From Phallus indusiatus (taxonomy: Eukaryota > Basidiomycota > Agaricomycetes > Phallales > Phallaceae), in contig JAQFWX010000015.1 of NCBI GenBank assembly GCA_027605045.1, forward strand, positions 1,117,877 through 1,181,876: a stretch of 64,000 bases of DNA. Reading direction: 5' to 3'. Under the pieces are notes generated by a model. That model made no database searches and was not told the origin of the DNA. It saw nothing but the letters and a program-made list of their open reading frames with translations. This document shows, piece after piece, positions 42,044 through 53,749 of the stretch. The stretch's first letter is position 1, and each line of letters opens with the position of its first letter. Position numbers and translations under genes: made by a program.

Positions 42044-45000
42044 ACGATGCACCCTCGTTGCCGACATCTAATAGATTCGACATTTTGTACATAGATCGCG
42101 AACAAAATGACACTTCTGATTCGAATCTAACTACCCCTGCTGCATCCCCTGCTAAACCCGAAGAATCGTCTCCACCTGCTACACGCTCTGTTTCAACTCC
42201 ATGTATGCTGTCGCCTTCTCAACGTCGCGCGCCAAGCGAATACCGACTCGCAGCTACTGCTGGTACGCAGAAGCTAGAGATCCCGGTGGAACTACAGAGT
42301 GTTGACACTGGAGCCCTGCTGCACAGCAAGGCCATGCTGGACACTGGAGCTAGCGGTATGTTCCTCGACCGCGACTTTGTCGAGAAACATCGGCTTCCCT
42401 CCGTGCGTCTTGCTAAACCAATTCCCGTGTTCAACGTTGATGGTACGCCCAACCACGCTGGCTCTATCACCCACGTCGTTGACCTGGTTGTTCGATTTCG
42501 GGATCATTCCGAACGCACCTTGTTCGCCGTTACCTCGCTCAAGTATCCCGTCCTATTTGGGCTGCCGTGGTTCAAGGCTCACAATCCCGTCATAGACTAC
42601 ACAACTGGTCAAGTGGAGTTCATGCGCTGCAGCCCCAGTTGTCGGTCTTGTGCTCCACGCTGGCCAGCGGGTAAGCTCTCTAAGCGCGCGTTCCAACAGA
42701 TCCGACGCGCACCTTTACCAGAGCTCGACAACACTGAGGCCGATGATCCTGATATACCAGACCTGGTTGATGTCGAGTCTGAGATTGAAGAGGGTGATCG
42801 ACTGTTCGCGATATCAATGCTACCCGACGAGCCCGACACTCACCGCATATATGCCACCGAGACTATCTCCCAGCGACTGGCTCAGGCCCACGCCAACAAC
42901 GCAGACGCACCAGCTCCCAAGGGTTTTCGGGACATCGTGCCAGAGATGTTCCACGACTTTGCCGACATTTTCTCGAAGGAGTCATTCGATTCGTTGCCGC
43001 AGTCGAAGAAGTGGGATCACCCGATAGAACTTGTGCCAGGTTCCGAGCCCAAGTCTTGCAAGATCTACCCGCTGTCACCTAACGAACAGGCCGAGTTAGA
43101 TGCGTTTCTGGAAGAGAACCTTGCGTCTGGACGAATCCGGCCCTCCAAGTCGCCCATGGCGTCCCCGGTGTTCTTCATTAAGAAGAAAGATGGCTCTCTT
43201 CGCCTTATTCAGGACTATCGCGCGTTGAATGCCATGACAATCAAGAATCGCTACCCGCTGCCTCTGATCTCGGAACTCATCAACAAACTGCAAGGTGCCC
43301 GGTACTTTACCAAGCTGGACGTGCGCTGGGGTTACAACAACGTACGGATAAAGGAAGGAGATGAGTGGAAGGCCGCTTTCCGCACCAATCGTGGCCTCTT
43401 CGAGCCCTTGGTGATGTTTTTGGTCTCACTAACAGTCCTGCCACCTTCCAGACAATGATGAATGAGATCTTTGAAGACATGATCTCGGAAGGTGTCGTTG
43501 CCGTCTATATCGACGACATTCTCATTTACACTCGGGATCGGGAACAGCACGACAGGGTGACACGACGCGTTCTCGAACGTCTCCGTGAACACAAACTGTA
43601 TCTCAAGGCAGAGAAGTGCGAGTTCTGCCGGACTAAGATCGAGTACTTGGGTGTTGTCATTTCCGAGAACACCGTCGAGATGGATCCCGCGAAAGTCTCG
43701 GGTGTCAGAGACTGGCCTGTCCCGAAGAACGTCACGGAGGTCCAGTCCTTCCTGGGCTTCGCCAACTTCTACCGTCGGTTTATCAAGGATTTCGCGCGTA
43801 TTGCCAATCCCATGTTCGGGTTAACCAAGAAGGATACGTCCTTCGTCTGGTCCGACACTTGTCAGCACGCTCGATACTCTGAAGTCGTCAATCACCTCTG
43901 CTCCTATTCTCCTCATCCCCAACCCCGCTAATCCTTACCGGGTTGAAGCAGACAGCTCCGACTTTGCAACAGGCGCAGTTCTTTCACAGTTGTCGAGCGA
44001 AGACGGTAAATGGCACCCAGTTGCTTTCTTCTCGAAGGCCCTCAGTCCCGTTGAACGCAACTACGAGATTCACGACAAGGAGATGCTCGCTATCATACGG
44101 TCCTTAGAGGAATGGCGACACTTTCTTGAAGGCGCGTCTCACCCTATCGACATACGGACTGATCACAAGAATCTCGAGTATTTCATGTCCGCGCGTAACC
44201 TCAATCGTCGTCAAGCCAGATGGTCAGTATATCTCTCACGATTCGACTTTACTCTGCAGCATATACCGGGTAAGTCGATGGGTAAACCTGATGGCTTGTC
44301 CCGTCGCCCAGATCATGGCTCGGGAAAGGACGACAATCGTGGCGTCACCTTAATCCGACCCGAAATGTTTGCAATCAATGCTCTGCAAACATTCCGTCTT
44401 AAGGGGGAGGAGGAGGATCTTCTACGCCAGATTCGCAAGGCCAATCGGGAAGGCAAGGTTGAGGATAGTGTGTCCAAAGCCGTTGCAACACTTCGTGCAC
44501 TGGGTGGTCGTTCGGCTCACTCGTCGGAATGGTTTGAAGACCAGGACCTCCTCTACTATCGCGGCAAGGTTTATGTGCCAAATGTGGACGAATTGCGTCG
44601 GAAAATCCTTTCCAGACACCACGACACCAAACTCGGTGGTCACCCGGGTCGTTTCAAGACTCTTGAGCTCGTTTCGCGCACCTTTGGTGGCCAGGTGTCT
44701 CTAGGTATGTACAACGCTATGTAGAGGCCTGCGACATGTGTCTACGTACGAAACCGTCTCGTCATGCCCCTATGGACTTCTCCGACCCACAGAAGTGCCA
44801 AGTCGACCCTGGGAACACATCTCAGTCGACTTCATCGTGGAGCTGCCAGAATCCAACGGTTTCGACGCGATCCTCTCTGTCGTCGACTCTCTCACCAAAC
44901 GGGTTCATTTCGTGCCGACATTTACGACACTTGACGCGACAGGTCTGGCCCGACTGTACCTCCAGCACGTCTGGAAGCTCCATGGGCTTCCCATGAAGGT

Positions 45001-45940
45001 GATCTCTGACAGGGGCCCCCAGTTCGCGTCCCGCTTCACGCAGGAGCTTTCTAGGCTCCTTGGCATACGGCTTGCACCCTCTACTGCATATCATCCTCAA
45101 ACCGATGGTCAGACAGAACGCGTCAATGCAGAAGTCGAGCAGTATCTTCGGCTCTTCACCTCAGAGCGACAGGACGACTGGGACCAGCTGCTGCCCATGG
45201 CTGAGTTCGCATACAACAACCATGTGCACTCAGCCACGCGTTCGACACCTTTTGAGCTCGACACTGGACGACATCCTCGTATGGGATTCGAACCGCAGGT
45301 TGCCGACTCGAAGATCGAATCTGTCAACGAGTTCAAGACGCGTATGGAATCGACGATAGAGGAAGCCAAGGCCGCTATAGCCAGGTCGAAAGACGAGATG
45401 GCCAAGTATTACGATCGGAAACACATCCCAGCACCTGAATACAAGGTTGGCGACAAGGTATACCTCGATTCGAGCGACATCCGCACCACCAGACCTTCCG
45501 CCAAATTGTCGCATCGGTACCTAGGCCCATTTCCGATAGTCAACAAGGTCGGATCCCATGCATACAGGCTACGTCTACCACTGTCGATGTCAAGACTCCA
45601 CCCCGTCTTCCATGTCGGGAAGTTACGTCCAAAGGTCGAAGATACGATCCCGGGTCGTCGTGTTAAGGCTCCACCACCTCCTGAGGTCAGAGACGACGGT
45701 GAACACTACGTCGTGGAACGGATTCTGGACAGTCGTGTCTTCCGGAGACGACTCGAGTATAAGGTGCGTTGGGAAGGCTATGGTCCCGAGCACGATCAGT
45801 GGGAACCCGAGTCGAATATTGCAGCCCCAGATCTCATTAAGGAATTCCACCGCGAACATCCGAGTGCGCCACGCTCGATAAATGGCCTTCTTTTCCATCG
45901 TCGCCTCGGTTTGATTTTTCTAAGTTACAAGCGTCATTAG
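42040..45940 (+). pseudogene. pol: Pol of chromovirus A2, several frame breaks
   Basis: Same domain order as in A1. Breaks relative to a full frame: five Ts at 43417-43421 in RT (shared with A1), loss of two Ts at about 43870, one T at 44683-44685 in integrase, one C at about 44767-44770, and one C near 45903 after the chromodomain. A three-base loss near 42230 removes one residue without shifting frame. Protease, the RT catalytic YIDD, the RNase H residues and the integrase D,D,E are each still readable within their fragments. Confidence 0.9.
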
Positions 45941-46383
45941 TCGAAGCTACAGGCGTCGGGACGCCGCCTCGTTGAAGGGGGGATGGTGTCAGGGTACGCT
46001 ACCGCGTCCCCTTACTTTCCTTATTTATTATCATCGGTATATATTTATTTCTATTTCATTTACATTTCCCGTCCATTACTTCCATTTTCCGTTTCCTCGT
46101 TCTGCCTCTATTTCACTTTTTTACTCGCGCGTCGCGCGTCGACGGCGTGATGCCCGTGACATCACGTCGCTTAGGTTCGGTTCGGGCGCCTAGCACTTAG
46201 CTGTGTCAGGGCCGCACGCCGCGCTATCGTTTTTCATGTATATAGTCGCTGTCCCTAGAGTGAGGGTCCCTAAGCTTGTTCTCTTAGGATCCCCTCCCTC
46301 TAGGTGAGTAGTTAGTGTTTTCCGCAATATATTATCTTAGGATCCCCTCCCTCTAGCCTGAGCTGAGTAGCCCTAACACTTTA

Positions 46384-47054
46384 CGCAATGGTACTTTCTC
46401 AGAAATAAGACTCGTCTTTGAAGACCACACCGATATAACTGATCATGTTTGTCTTATTACATTCTGGTTTATCCGGACTTACTTTTTTTTCGTAGGGTCC
46501 GCTTGAACTTGTTGTTCCTCTCACGGCACCGATGTGTACAGGCTGCCAGAACTTATCAAAAATAACATTAAGAGTGCGTACAATTATTGATCCATTTGAG
46601 ATACCTATTCATCTTGGATTCCCAGCGTCCGTTTACGTTCACTTCAATGCCGTTTCCCTTCGATCCCACCAATTATCCTTGCACTCGTGAACAGTGGACT
46701 GAATGGGCAGCCGGAATTCTCGATTGGTTTAGGGACCTTACGCTAGAACAGAAGACGGATGAGTGGCGGTGGGCTGTTAATCTCTTCTGGATCTGCTACA
46801 TTGGATCCACGCCGCGTTTCCCGGTAGTTGTCAACGAGGAAGTTCACTGGTGTCCCGACATCGTCCCTATCGCAGGTGAACTCATGCATAAGCATTCAGT
46901 AACCATGGCTATGGACGAGTACCTTTTGTGGGAGAAGATAGGTGCAATGCTCATTGGTGAATTGGTAGACTGGGTCGCCCTGAGGACAAAGTGGATTGCT
47001 CAGGGTGTGGATGTAGACGAGTACCACCGTCGCATTGGGGCATATGAATTTTAG
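46384..47054 (+). pseudogene. 3' part of split host gene 2
   Basis: After the target site (46379-46383) the frame from 25596-25564 continues at 46384 (RNGTFSEIRLVFEDHTD) to 46446. Introns 46447-46495 and 46574-46625 (49 and 52 nt) join in phase 0 to GPLELVVPLTAPMCTGCQNL and then to the long last exon, stop at 47052-47054. The whole protein would be about 200 residues. The last exon is rich in Trp (REQWTEWAAGILDWFRDLTL; ALRTKWIAQGVDVDEYH) and looks globular. I do not recognise it. An ATG at 46647 could start a shorter protein from the stranded part. Confidence 0.68.
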
Positions 47055-47492
47055 TATATTGTCAAATAATGTTCTTTTGTGTTTATATAAATACCTCAGT
47101 GGTTCCCCATAACCAAAAACTTTGTATGCAATGGTTTATAACGACTTTATACAATTTATGCTTTCAAATTGGTTTGATTCCGTGGTTATAAAATTTGCTT
47201 CCGGACGGAGCCTCAAGCTCTTCACCGGCACAGAAGCCGTGCCGAAACTTGGCCGAAACTCGAAATTAGGCGACCGTTTTTAAGTGGCAAAATGCCAGCA
47301 CGACGCCGCGCAATCAATCCTGAGTTCAAGTGCCGAAATGGCGCTACGAACGGGGGTAAACAGTACTATATGGGTAGCGAATCGCTACTTCATCTTTTTT
47401 GCCATTAATGGCGCTTTTCCTCCCTGGGCGTGTAGAAAGGAGTTTCCCTGACGACGAGGCGCACTAAGCGATTATCTCCATCTGGGAGGCAA
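47055..47492. other. Intergenic, no gene seen
   Basis: Spacer between the end of split gene 2 and the stop of array gene A. It must hold both 3' UTRs. Nothing else noted. Confidence 0.5.
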
Positions 47493-48951
47493 TCAGGCCA
47501 AAGTGTAACTCGGTGGCAGTTCCACCACATTATCCATACCCAAATTTACAATTCGTAATCCGCTATCTTCGTGCTGAACTCGGACGAGAGGCGTCACCTC
47601 CGCTGAATTCGAATTCGAAGAGCCGGTTATGAGCAGGGGTGAATTGTTTGAACCCTGTGCTGATGCCACTAGGGACTGCGGTTCAGATTCAGTAGATGGA
47701 TCTTGGTGCAGTGGGCTAACAGGTGTTTGAGTATGACTCGTTAGTCTCGTAGTCCCAGATTTCGTTCCTCGAGAAGCTGTGACACTGTTGAGCAATCCTC
47801 GTGTCGCAGGCGCCAGTGAGTGGGCGTGAGGCCGAGATGCGTCTATGGAAAAGGGCGTCACGGATGCGTTTGAAGCTGCTCGTAACCCACTATTCCTGGA
47901 ACGTCTGAAGACGAATAGTAGTGCGATTATCAAACCGATCCCTGCGATACCCCCTACGACTCCTACTATGGCGCTGATGGGTTTTTCTTGTGAAGAGGTT
48001 TTTGAGGGTAATAATGAAGGAGACAAAGAAGAGGGAAGAGAGGGAGATGACGTGGAAGAGGGAAGAAATGAGGAGGTCCCATTTGTAATCAAGAGGTTAT
48101 TTAAAATTAAAGGGGACACGGAGCCGTTTCCAAGGTAGCGGACATGAAGAGTATGTCGTCCTTGTTCTAAAACATTGGTGGTGAAAAGTGGAATATTGAA
48201 AACGTTAGTTGTATTGGGAACTCCAGAAGGGAACCCCTGGAGTATGAAGGGTATCGGAGGACCGTCGTCAATAAAGTATTCCGCGAAAGAAGGCGCACGA
48301 GGTTCAGACCCTAGAATAGATCCAAACCATCCTATCCGATTTCCTTCAAAGGATACATTGACCGAGGCATTCGTAGTTCCTGTTATGTTTTGTTCGAATC
48401 GACCTGCCTGTGACCATCCCGGGCTGTATATTATCGAAGAGTCTATGTTGGGTATTATAATGGTGGCATTATTGAGTGGAACATCGGCCGAAGGCGCATA
48501 TTGCAGATTGTCAAGGAAGAAGGACGAGCCTTGCGCGGAGATATTAACGATAAGCTCGTGAGAAGCATCTGACAAATTACTAGATACGCATAAATGCGCA
48601 TTGTTTTTTTGTGTAGAAATGGAGACGGGAATAGTGAGACCGTCGACTGTGCACTCCAATTTGGGTTGGCTCGATGAACTACTGGTAATAAGTCCGAGCA
48701 CACCAATGTAAGTCCCTAATGAGGTAGATTAGCATAAAATAAAATATGCTTCAGGAGGGGGTTATCAACAACGTACCGCTGAACGAGAATGAGAAACTAC
48801 TATCCGATATTGTCATTTGAAGCGTATTCTCAAAAGGTGGTCCACTGTCACCCAAACTCTGAAAAGAGGAAGAATTGGATGAAGACCAGTCTCCTACATA
48901 GTTTATCCGTGGGTCCTGGTTGCTTACAACAACTAAACGTGAGTTTGCCAT
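47493..48951 (-). CDS. Single-pass membrane protein, array copy A
   Basis: 465 residues in two exons (48951-48777 and 48715-47493; one 61-nt intron). There is no cleavable signal peptide: MANSRLVVVSNQDPRINYVG begins directly with the ectodomain. That region holds two beta-rich repeats, the second with NRIGWFGSI and EQGRHTLHVRYLG. A Ser/Pro-rich stalk (SSFLPSSTSSPSLPSSLSPS) and one membrane helix (AIVGVVGGIAGIGLIIALLF) followed by RRSR point to an outside N-terminus. The tail ends with QHEDSGLRIV and VVELPPSYTLA, containing a PPxY motif that could bind WW domains of Rsp5/Nedd4-type ubiquitin ligases. Function unknown. Unlike its paralogues it has no second ectodomain intron. Intact. Confidence 0.8.
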
Positions 48952-49293
48952 TGTGATTTCAGTCAAGGCGTTGCGTCGTCAAAATTATTGACCCAGGCTC
49001 AGCATCTCTTCTGGCTGAATGCTTGGATATGAAGGCGACACCTCACCTCACCCCGTTAACTCGAACTGCGTGTCCACATCACTTACAGAAATTAGTAAAC
49101 TGGTCGAAATTTATCGCGCCACAGCAGTTTCCAATAGCGATAAGTTAGGTGAGATGGAGAGATGTAATATTGAAGGGCGATATCAAATCTTGTCGCACAC
49201 AATATACATCCTATTGATTAGTAGGTGCCTTAAGCTATTTTAAGTCTTCAGCGATGATGCCTGTTCCATATAACCTAATTTAGTAATATGTTA
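48952..49293. other. Promoter-sized spacer
   Basis: About 340 bp between the start of array gene A and the stop of the esterase gene. It must contain the promoter of gene A. No specific element identified. Confidence 0.4.
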
Positions 49294-50380
49294 TCAATCA
49301 TAGTTTTGTCTGGACACCTGTTTTCCAAATACCCCTTGCAGCGTCCCCTTTGTAGCTTTGTCAAACCATTCAAGAATTGTTTCGTTCACTTCGTCATGTT
49401 TCTGTTTAAACTCAGTACCGCTAACAGTGATCAGATTGTAGTATGAGCATACCCCAATGAAATTATGATTAGCGCCCTCAACCATATGTAACGTATGCGT
49501 GCCCGGATTCCGGAGGGATAATGCGCGATGGTACATAACGCCATCATATCTGAAAACAACAAGGTCAAAATTCAGTCCTGAGACAGAGAAATGAAAGTGC
49601 CAGATACGGAGGAACGATTTCGTCAGCAAGACCCTGGAGAGTCAACACATGAATTTGTTGAGGAAACTGGTCCCACAAATAGCTAACATCCCAAGATGCA
49701 AAACGTTTAACGTCGCCCTCAAATATTTTCCCTATTTTCTCTTGTCCTGCCACTCTCACTTTCCATTCGTAATAACCTTGTTTCTCGATCGATGGTCCAT
49801 AAATAGCAAGACGCTCTTAATCAGAAGAGGGATAGCGATGCTTATCAAGCTCAAAATCATGGAAAGAATAAGAAGGACTTACCTATAATCCTCTTTTAGA
49901 GACAGTTAGACAAGCATCTTAAGGCCTGTAAAAGCTTTACCTTCATGCGGAACCGCCCCGCACAGTTAACATAGTATGAGATGTTACGACCCTCCGGTGT
50001 TGACGCGACCCATTTGAAAGACGAGATAGATCCACGAGAATGTGCAACCACCATATCAACTGTATAGCCTAACTCCTTGCTCAAGAACGCCACGACAACA
50101 CGAATGTCAATTACATCACTTGCGAAGTCGTATATATTCCATGGCCCGCTAGTTTCGTGATTGCCACTGAAAATTGTCTCACATAAAAACTCCTAAATCG
50201 AAAAAAGAGAAACGCTTTACCGGAAATCGAATCTAAAAGAATCTATAGGTAGCATCTTCGCCAGTCGCTTTTGGTATAGGTAATCTTCGTGGCTGAAAGA
50301 ACATTCTTTTAACAACACTCGTATAAGAAAGGCAAGCCGCCGCCGCCGCAAGAATAGCGTACCCCATGACACCATGGCAT
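49294..50380 (-). CDS. Alpha/beta-hydrolase, ectomycorrhiza-regulated-esterase type
   Basis: A multi-exon gene with all three catalytic positions in order. The nucleophile is in VVAHSRGSISSFKW (A-H-S-R-G instead of the usual G-x-S-x-G). The acid is in LTLQGLADEIVPP-YDGVMYH and the histidine in LHMVEGANHNFIG. Upstream exons read HEDYLYQKRLAKMLPIDSF and RFDFR-GNHETSGPWN, joined by a GTAAAG intron; later introns also keep frame (for example the one joining ...IVPP to YDG). The last exon ends ILEWFDKATKG...QNYD. This order matches the fungal esterase family named after an ectomycorrhiza-regulated member; the substrate is unknown. The first exon is unresolved: I could not find the expected HG motif in a good frame, so the start near 50380 is tentative. 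It is the only unrelated gene inside the membrane-protein array. Confidence 0.72.
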
Positions 50381-53300
50381 ATCTATTTCAATAAGATTAG
50401 CCCTTTTCTCCAGTTGACCTTGTTCTCGGTTCCATCAAGGAAGAATTTCCTGAATCAGTTTCTCTGTTGGCAGCTCCGTTTATGGAGGGTTGTTAGGACT
50501 GGAGGAGACTAAACCGGCACTTCCCGCAAATTTGGCGCCGCTTCCAGCTAGGAAGCCATCGTCCGTCCCATCCACATCAACTGTTAAACATGGCGAGCGC
50601 AGGCAGTCCAAAGCTGCTTCCACTATGCTCAGCCCTGTACCATGTACCCTCGAGGGCTGCCAACAGAGCACCATCCGTGGTCCACCTTCAATGTCGAATA
50701 AATAAAGCTGCTCTTCCTCCAACCAACGGCCTTATTCATCCCAGAGCTTATTCGGGCGCCACCACAGTCACCCCAAATCCTCCAAGAGGGCGACATCTGT
50801 GGTCTCTATCTTTTATATTATAGTAACCGTTGAATTCGTGAAATCCGAACAGCGAAAGGAATCTCTCCTGACATTAGAGCGCATCCTCTACCCCTGCCCC
50901 TTCACGCTGGCATAACACGGCAGTCTCTGATTGAAATTCATCTGTCTCTGATGAAGGCTAAAGATCTCCTCGTCTTTGTTTTTTCCTCCACGTCTGTGCC
51001 AATCGTTAAGCCACATCCGTCTCAAGCAGCTTTACCTCACACTCCTAGCACCTTTGCGCCTACAACGACCGTCACTTCTTCTCAAGGACCTGAAACGGCT
51101 CATCCCGCAGCTACGCGAAAGCCTACTACATTCAGCATTCAAGCCTGAGGACGCGGCATGCTCTATATTCCGCTGCACTCACACCACTCCGGTAAACGGC
51201 AGAACGTGTTTTCATCGGGTGCTGCAGTCTAACCTCCAAGGGTAAAATAACAGATTCAGAGCCTGCTCCTGCTCCTGCTTCAATTAACCCTATCCCTACT
51301 ACGACCTGCCCCGCGAATCCAATGCTAGTATCAGTTCTCGAGGCACCTGCCTCTCTTTCTTCGCAATCTCAAAGCCGAACTCGTACTGGGACTAAAACGA
51401 CGCGTCACATTGAAAATGAGGACGGGCTGTACCGAGCACGCAAGAAAACCTTCCTCAAACAAATTGACGGGCGTCTGACGATGTTTGGATCAGAACAGCG
51501 GACTACTCAATAGTCCCCACCCCGCATCAAGTCCGGACGTGCTTCAATGAGTCGCGTCAATCTTCTCGTCCACAATGCTCTTCGACATCATCAAGCTCTA
51601 GTTCTTCTCCAAGGCACACTTGTTCTTATGACGGTCACATCCGTCAGAGAGCACTTCTCACCCAGAATAGGCCCAAGCGAAATGGGCTCTGCCGCGAACA
51701 CGAAACAAAAACGACATGTGCGACGGCCCCAATTTAAGTCAACCCACAAGATGTCGACATTCTTTTGATTACATGCCGTTCGTGATTTCGCCATCCAACG
51801 GATGCACTATACATCGCCCTGAAGAATACAAAACCGTATATCATCATGTTGGGTTTTGTGCGTCGAACTCCATATATAGTACACTAGATATTACGTAATA
51901 GACTCGAGCTCTTCGTCTCCACCATCATGTGCCCCATCTTGTGTCTCCCTCTCTTTCTTCCAACACATCATACTCAAAAACGAACATGGGATAGTGTTTT
52001 AAAGATCGTTCGGAAAACTCCTCAACGTCAAATCTATATGACAAAAGACCGATACTGACGTATTAAAAAACTTTTCTTGCGTATTTCAATTTCATTGACT
52101 GTTGAAAACCAACGATACTCCAAGAAACGATTTGCGACACCAATACCACGTCATGAGAAACCCAGTAGGACGACCACTGGCGGCCTACAATGCTTTCAGA
52201 TTTTCGCGGTCCCCAGAGATACATTGAATCCACATAGCCATCGTCAGGGTTCATATTTTTGGAAGCTCACCCTCTGACTCTTTCATAAGTTCTTGCTGGA
52301 GAGGACGCCTGATCATCACAAAAAGAATGAATATCCGAATAGTCCCGTCAGTCCACTCAGAAATCTTTCGTTTGAAGTTTATATATCATATACTGACGTA
52401 GTTTCCCTGTATAGATTCATAGAAATTGAATTGCATTTTCGCAATTGTGAATCTCTGCATAATATTCAGAGACACCGTGTTTTGAAGCGACCTCGCAGCA
52501 GTATGAACAAGGATGGGCCACATGAAACACTGTTTGGGTGAGCTTTTAAGTTCACCGTCGGTGTAGAGAAGAAGAAGTGAGATTACACCGCGCAGTCTGG
52601 CTGTATTCGTGGTTTGCATACTGAGAGGTTATAATTTTCTTTTAGTCTATCTCCTGTGCCAATTTTGGAGAAAGGGTTCAAAATGTCCCGGGTTGCGCTT
52701 ACCTACGAGACAGAGTTCGGTAAGCGGTCATGATGATCATCTTTTGATCGTTTGTACTTGCGTGTCGGATCAAGTTTATTTCGCCAGTGAACGCATCTAG
52801 TTGATAAATCTTCATCATCACAGGAAATCGGTCCGGGTCGTTGAACAGATTTTACTTGCTGTGTCTAACCCGTCATCCATTCATCTGGCAAAAGCTTGGC
52901 AAAAGCTGAAGCCGTAGATTCAATTTTGTGGGTTGGATGATACTCTTTCGCCATACTCGATAGGTTATGTTTCATTTTTAATGTCTGTGGATTTTTCAAG
53001 ATAGATTGTCACTACGTTACACGTATCTAAAAAACATCTCAGTTTCGTCCACAAAAGACTCAGTTGCGAGAACGGAACACAACATGAATACTGGGTCGAG
53101 AGCCTATGTAAGATTCAAGATTGACCAAGACTTCGTGGTTAAACTGACTTGAAACATTGATGAACGCAAGTTTGTTTCGTTCTCGTTGATTTCCGTCCGA
53201 GTACTTCATGAATGATTTAGTCCGTGCTTGATAGAAGTCTCACCGAGGGGGCATTTCGAGCTTTCTTGTTTCAATCCACCACTGGAAGGTATGTAACCTA

Positions 53301-53749
53301 TTCATTTGTTAGTTATCATAATATCTATCACTCCACATGGAGTTCTGATTGATTGATACCGAAGATGCTCATGCGAATGGGAGTTCAGATCTCAGATTCA
53401 TGGAATTGCCTACGGGTTCACTTAGACTCAGACAAATGCTTCTGAACTCGTTTTTCATAGAAGTTTCAAATACGAAATGTTCGGACGATGATGAGAATAG
53501 ATAAAATATACAACGCAGATCTTACATAATTTATTTACCAAATTGAAAGGGGTTCTAACAGGCTTTTTGATTATGTCGTTATTAACGGTAACGGTAGGTA
53601 AAGTTTGCTTTATCGAGTAGTCAGAGACGTTCCAGAAGGCAGAACCCTAACACACGGAAGAATTAGTATATGCCTGTATCACTATAACAGTGAACACCAT
53701 ATATTGAGTCCCAAAAAGAGCGGAGAATATGTACAGAGGTTACTACATA
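50381..53749. other. No gene confidently supported
   Basis: Between 50.5 and 51.8 kb several plus-strand frames are Ser/Thr/Pro-rich (for example PSTSTVKHGERRQSKAAST; SSQSQSRTRTGTKTTRHIEN). They change frame without clean introns and may be decayed coding DNA or low-complexity noise. 51.9-53.7 kb is AT-rich with nothing recognisable. Confidence 0.35.

Larger units (their letters stand above)
40177..46378 (+). mobile_element. Ty3/Gypsy chromovirus A, copy A2
   Basis: The same element as A1, on the plus strand. LTRs are 393 bp (40177-40569) and 392 bp (45987-46378). Compared with A1 I saw essentially only small insertions and deletions and no clear substitutions. A2 has the shared RT break plus further ones. 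The polypurine tract is GAAGGGGGGATGG just before 45987. Confidence 0.93.

Noticed and set aside
43411..43425. Programmed frameshift at the T run in RT of element A
   Set aside because: It lies inside the most conserved RT motif, needs no regulation there, and the heptamer does not fit the -1 slip rule. A lost base is simpler.
50490..51513. Ser/Thr-rich plus-strand frames as a gene
   Set aside because: No start-to-stop chain with valid introns could be built, and the opposite strand is equally open in places.
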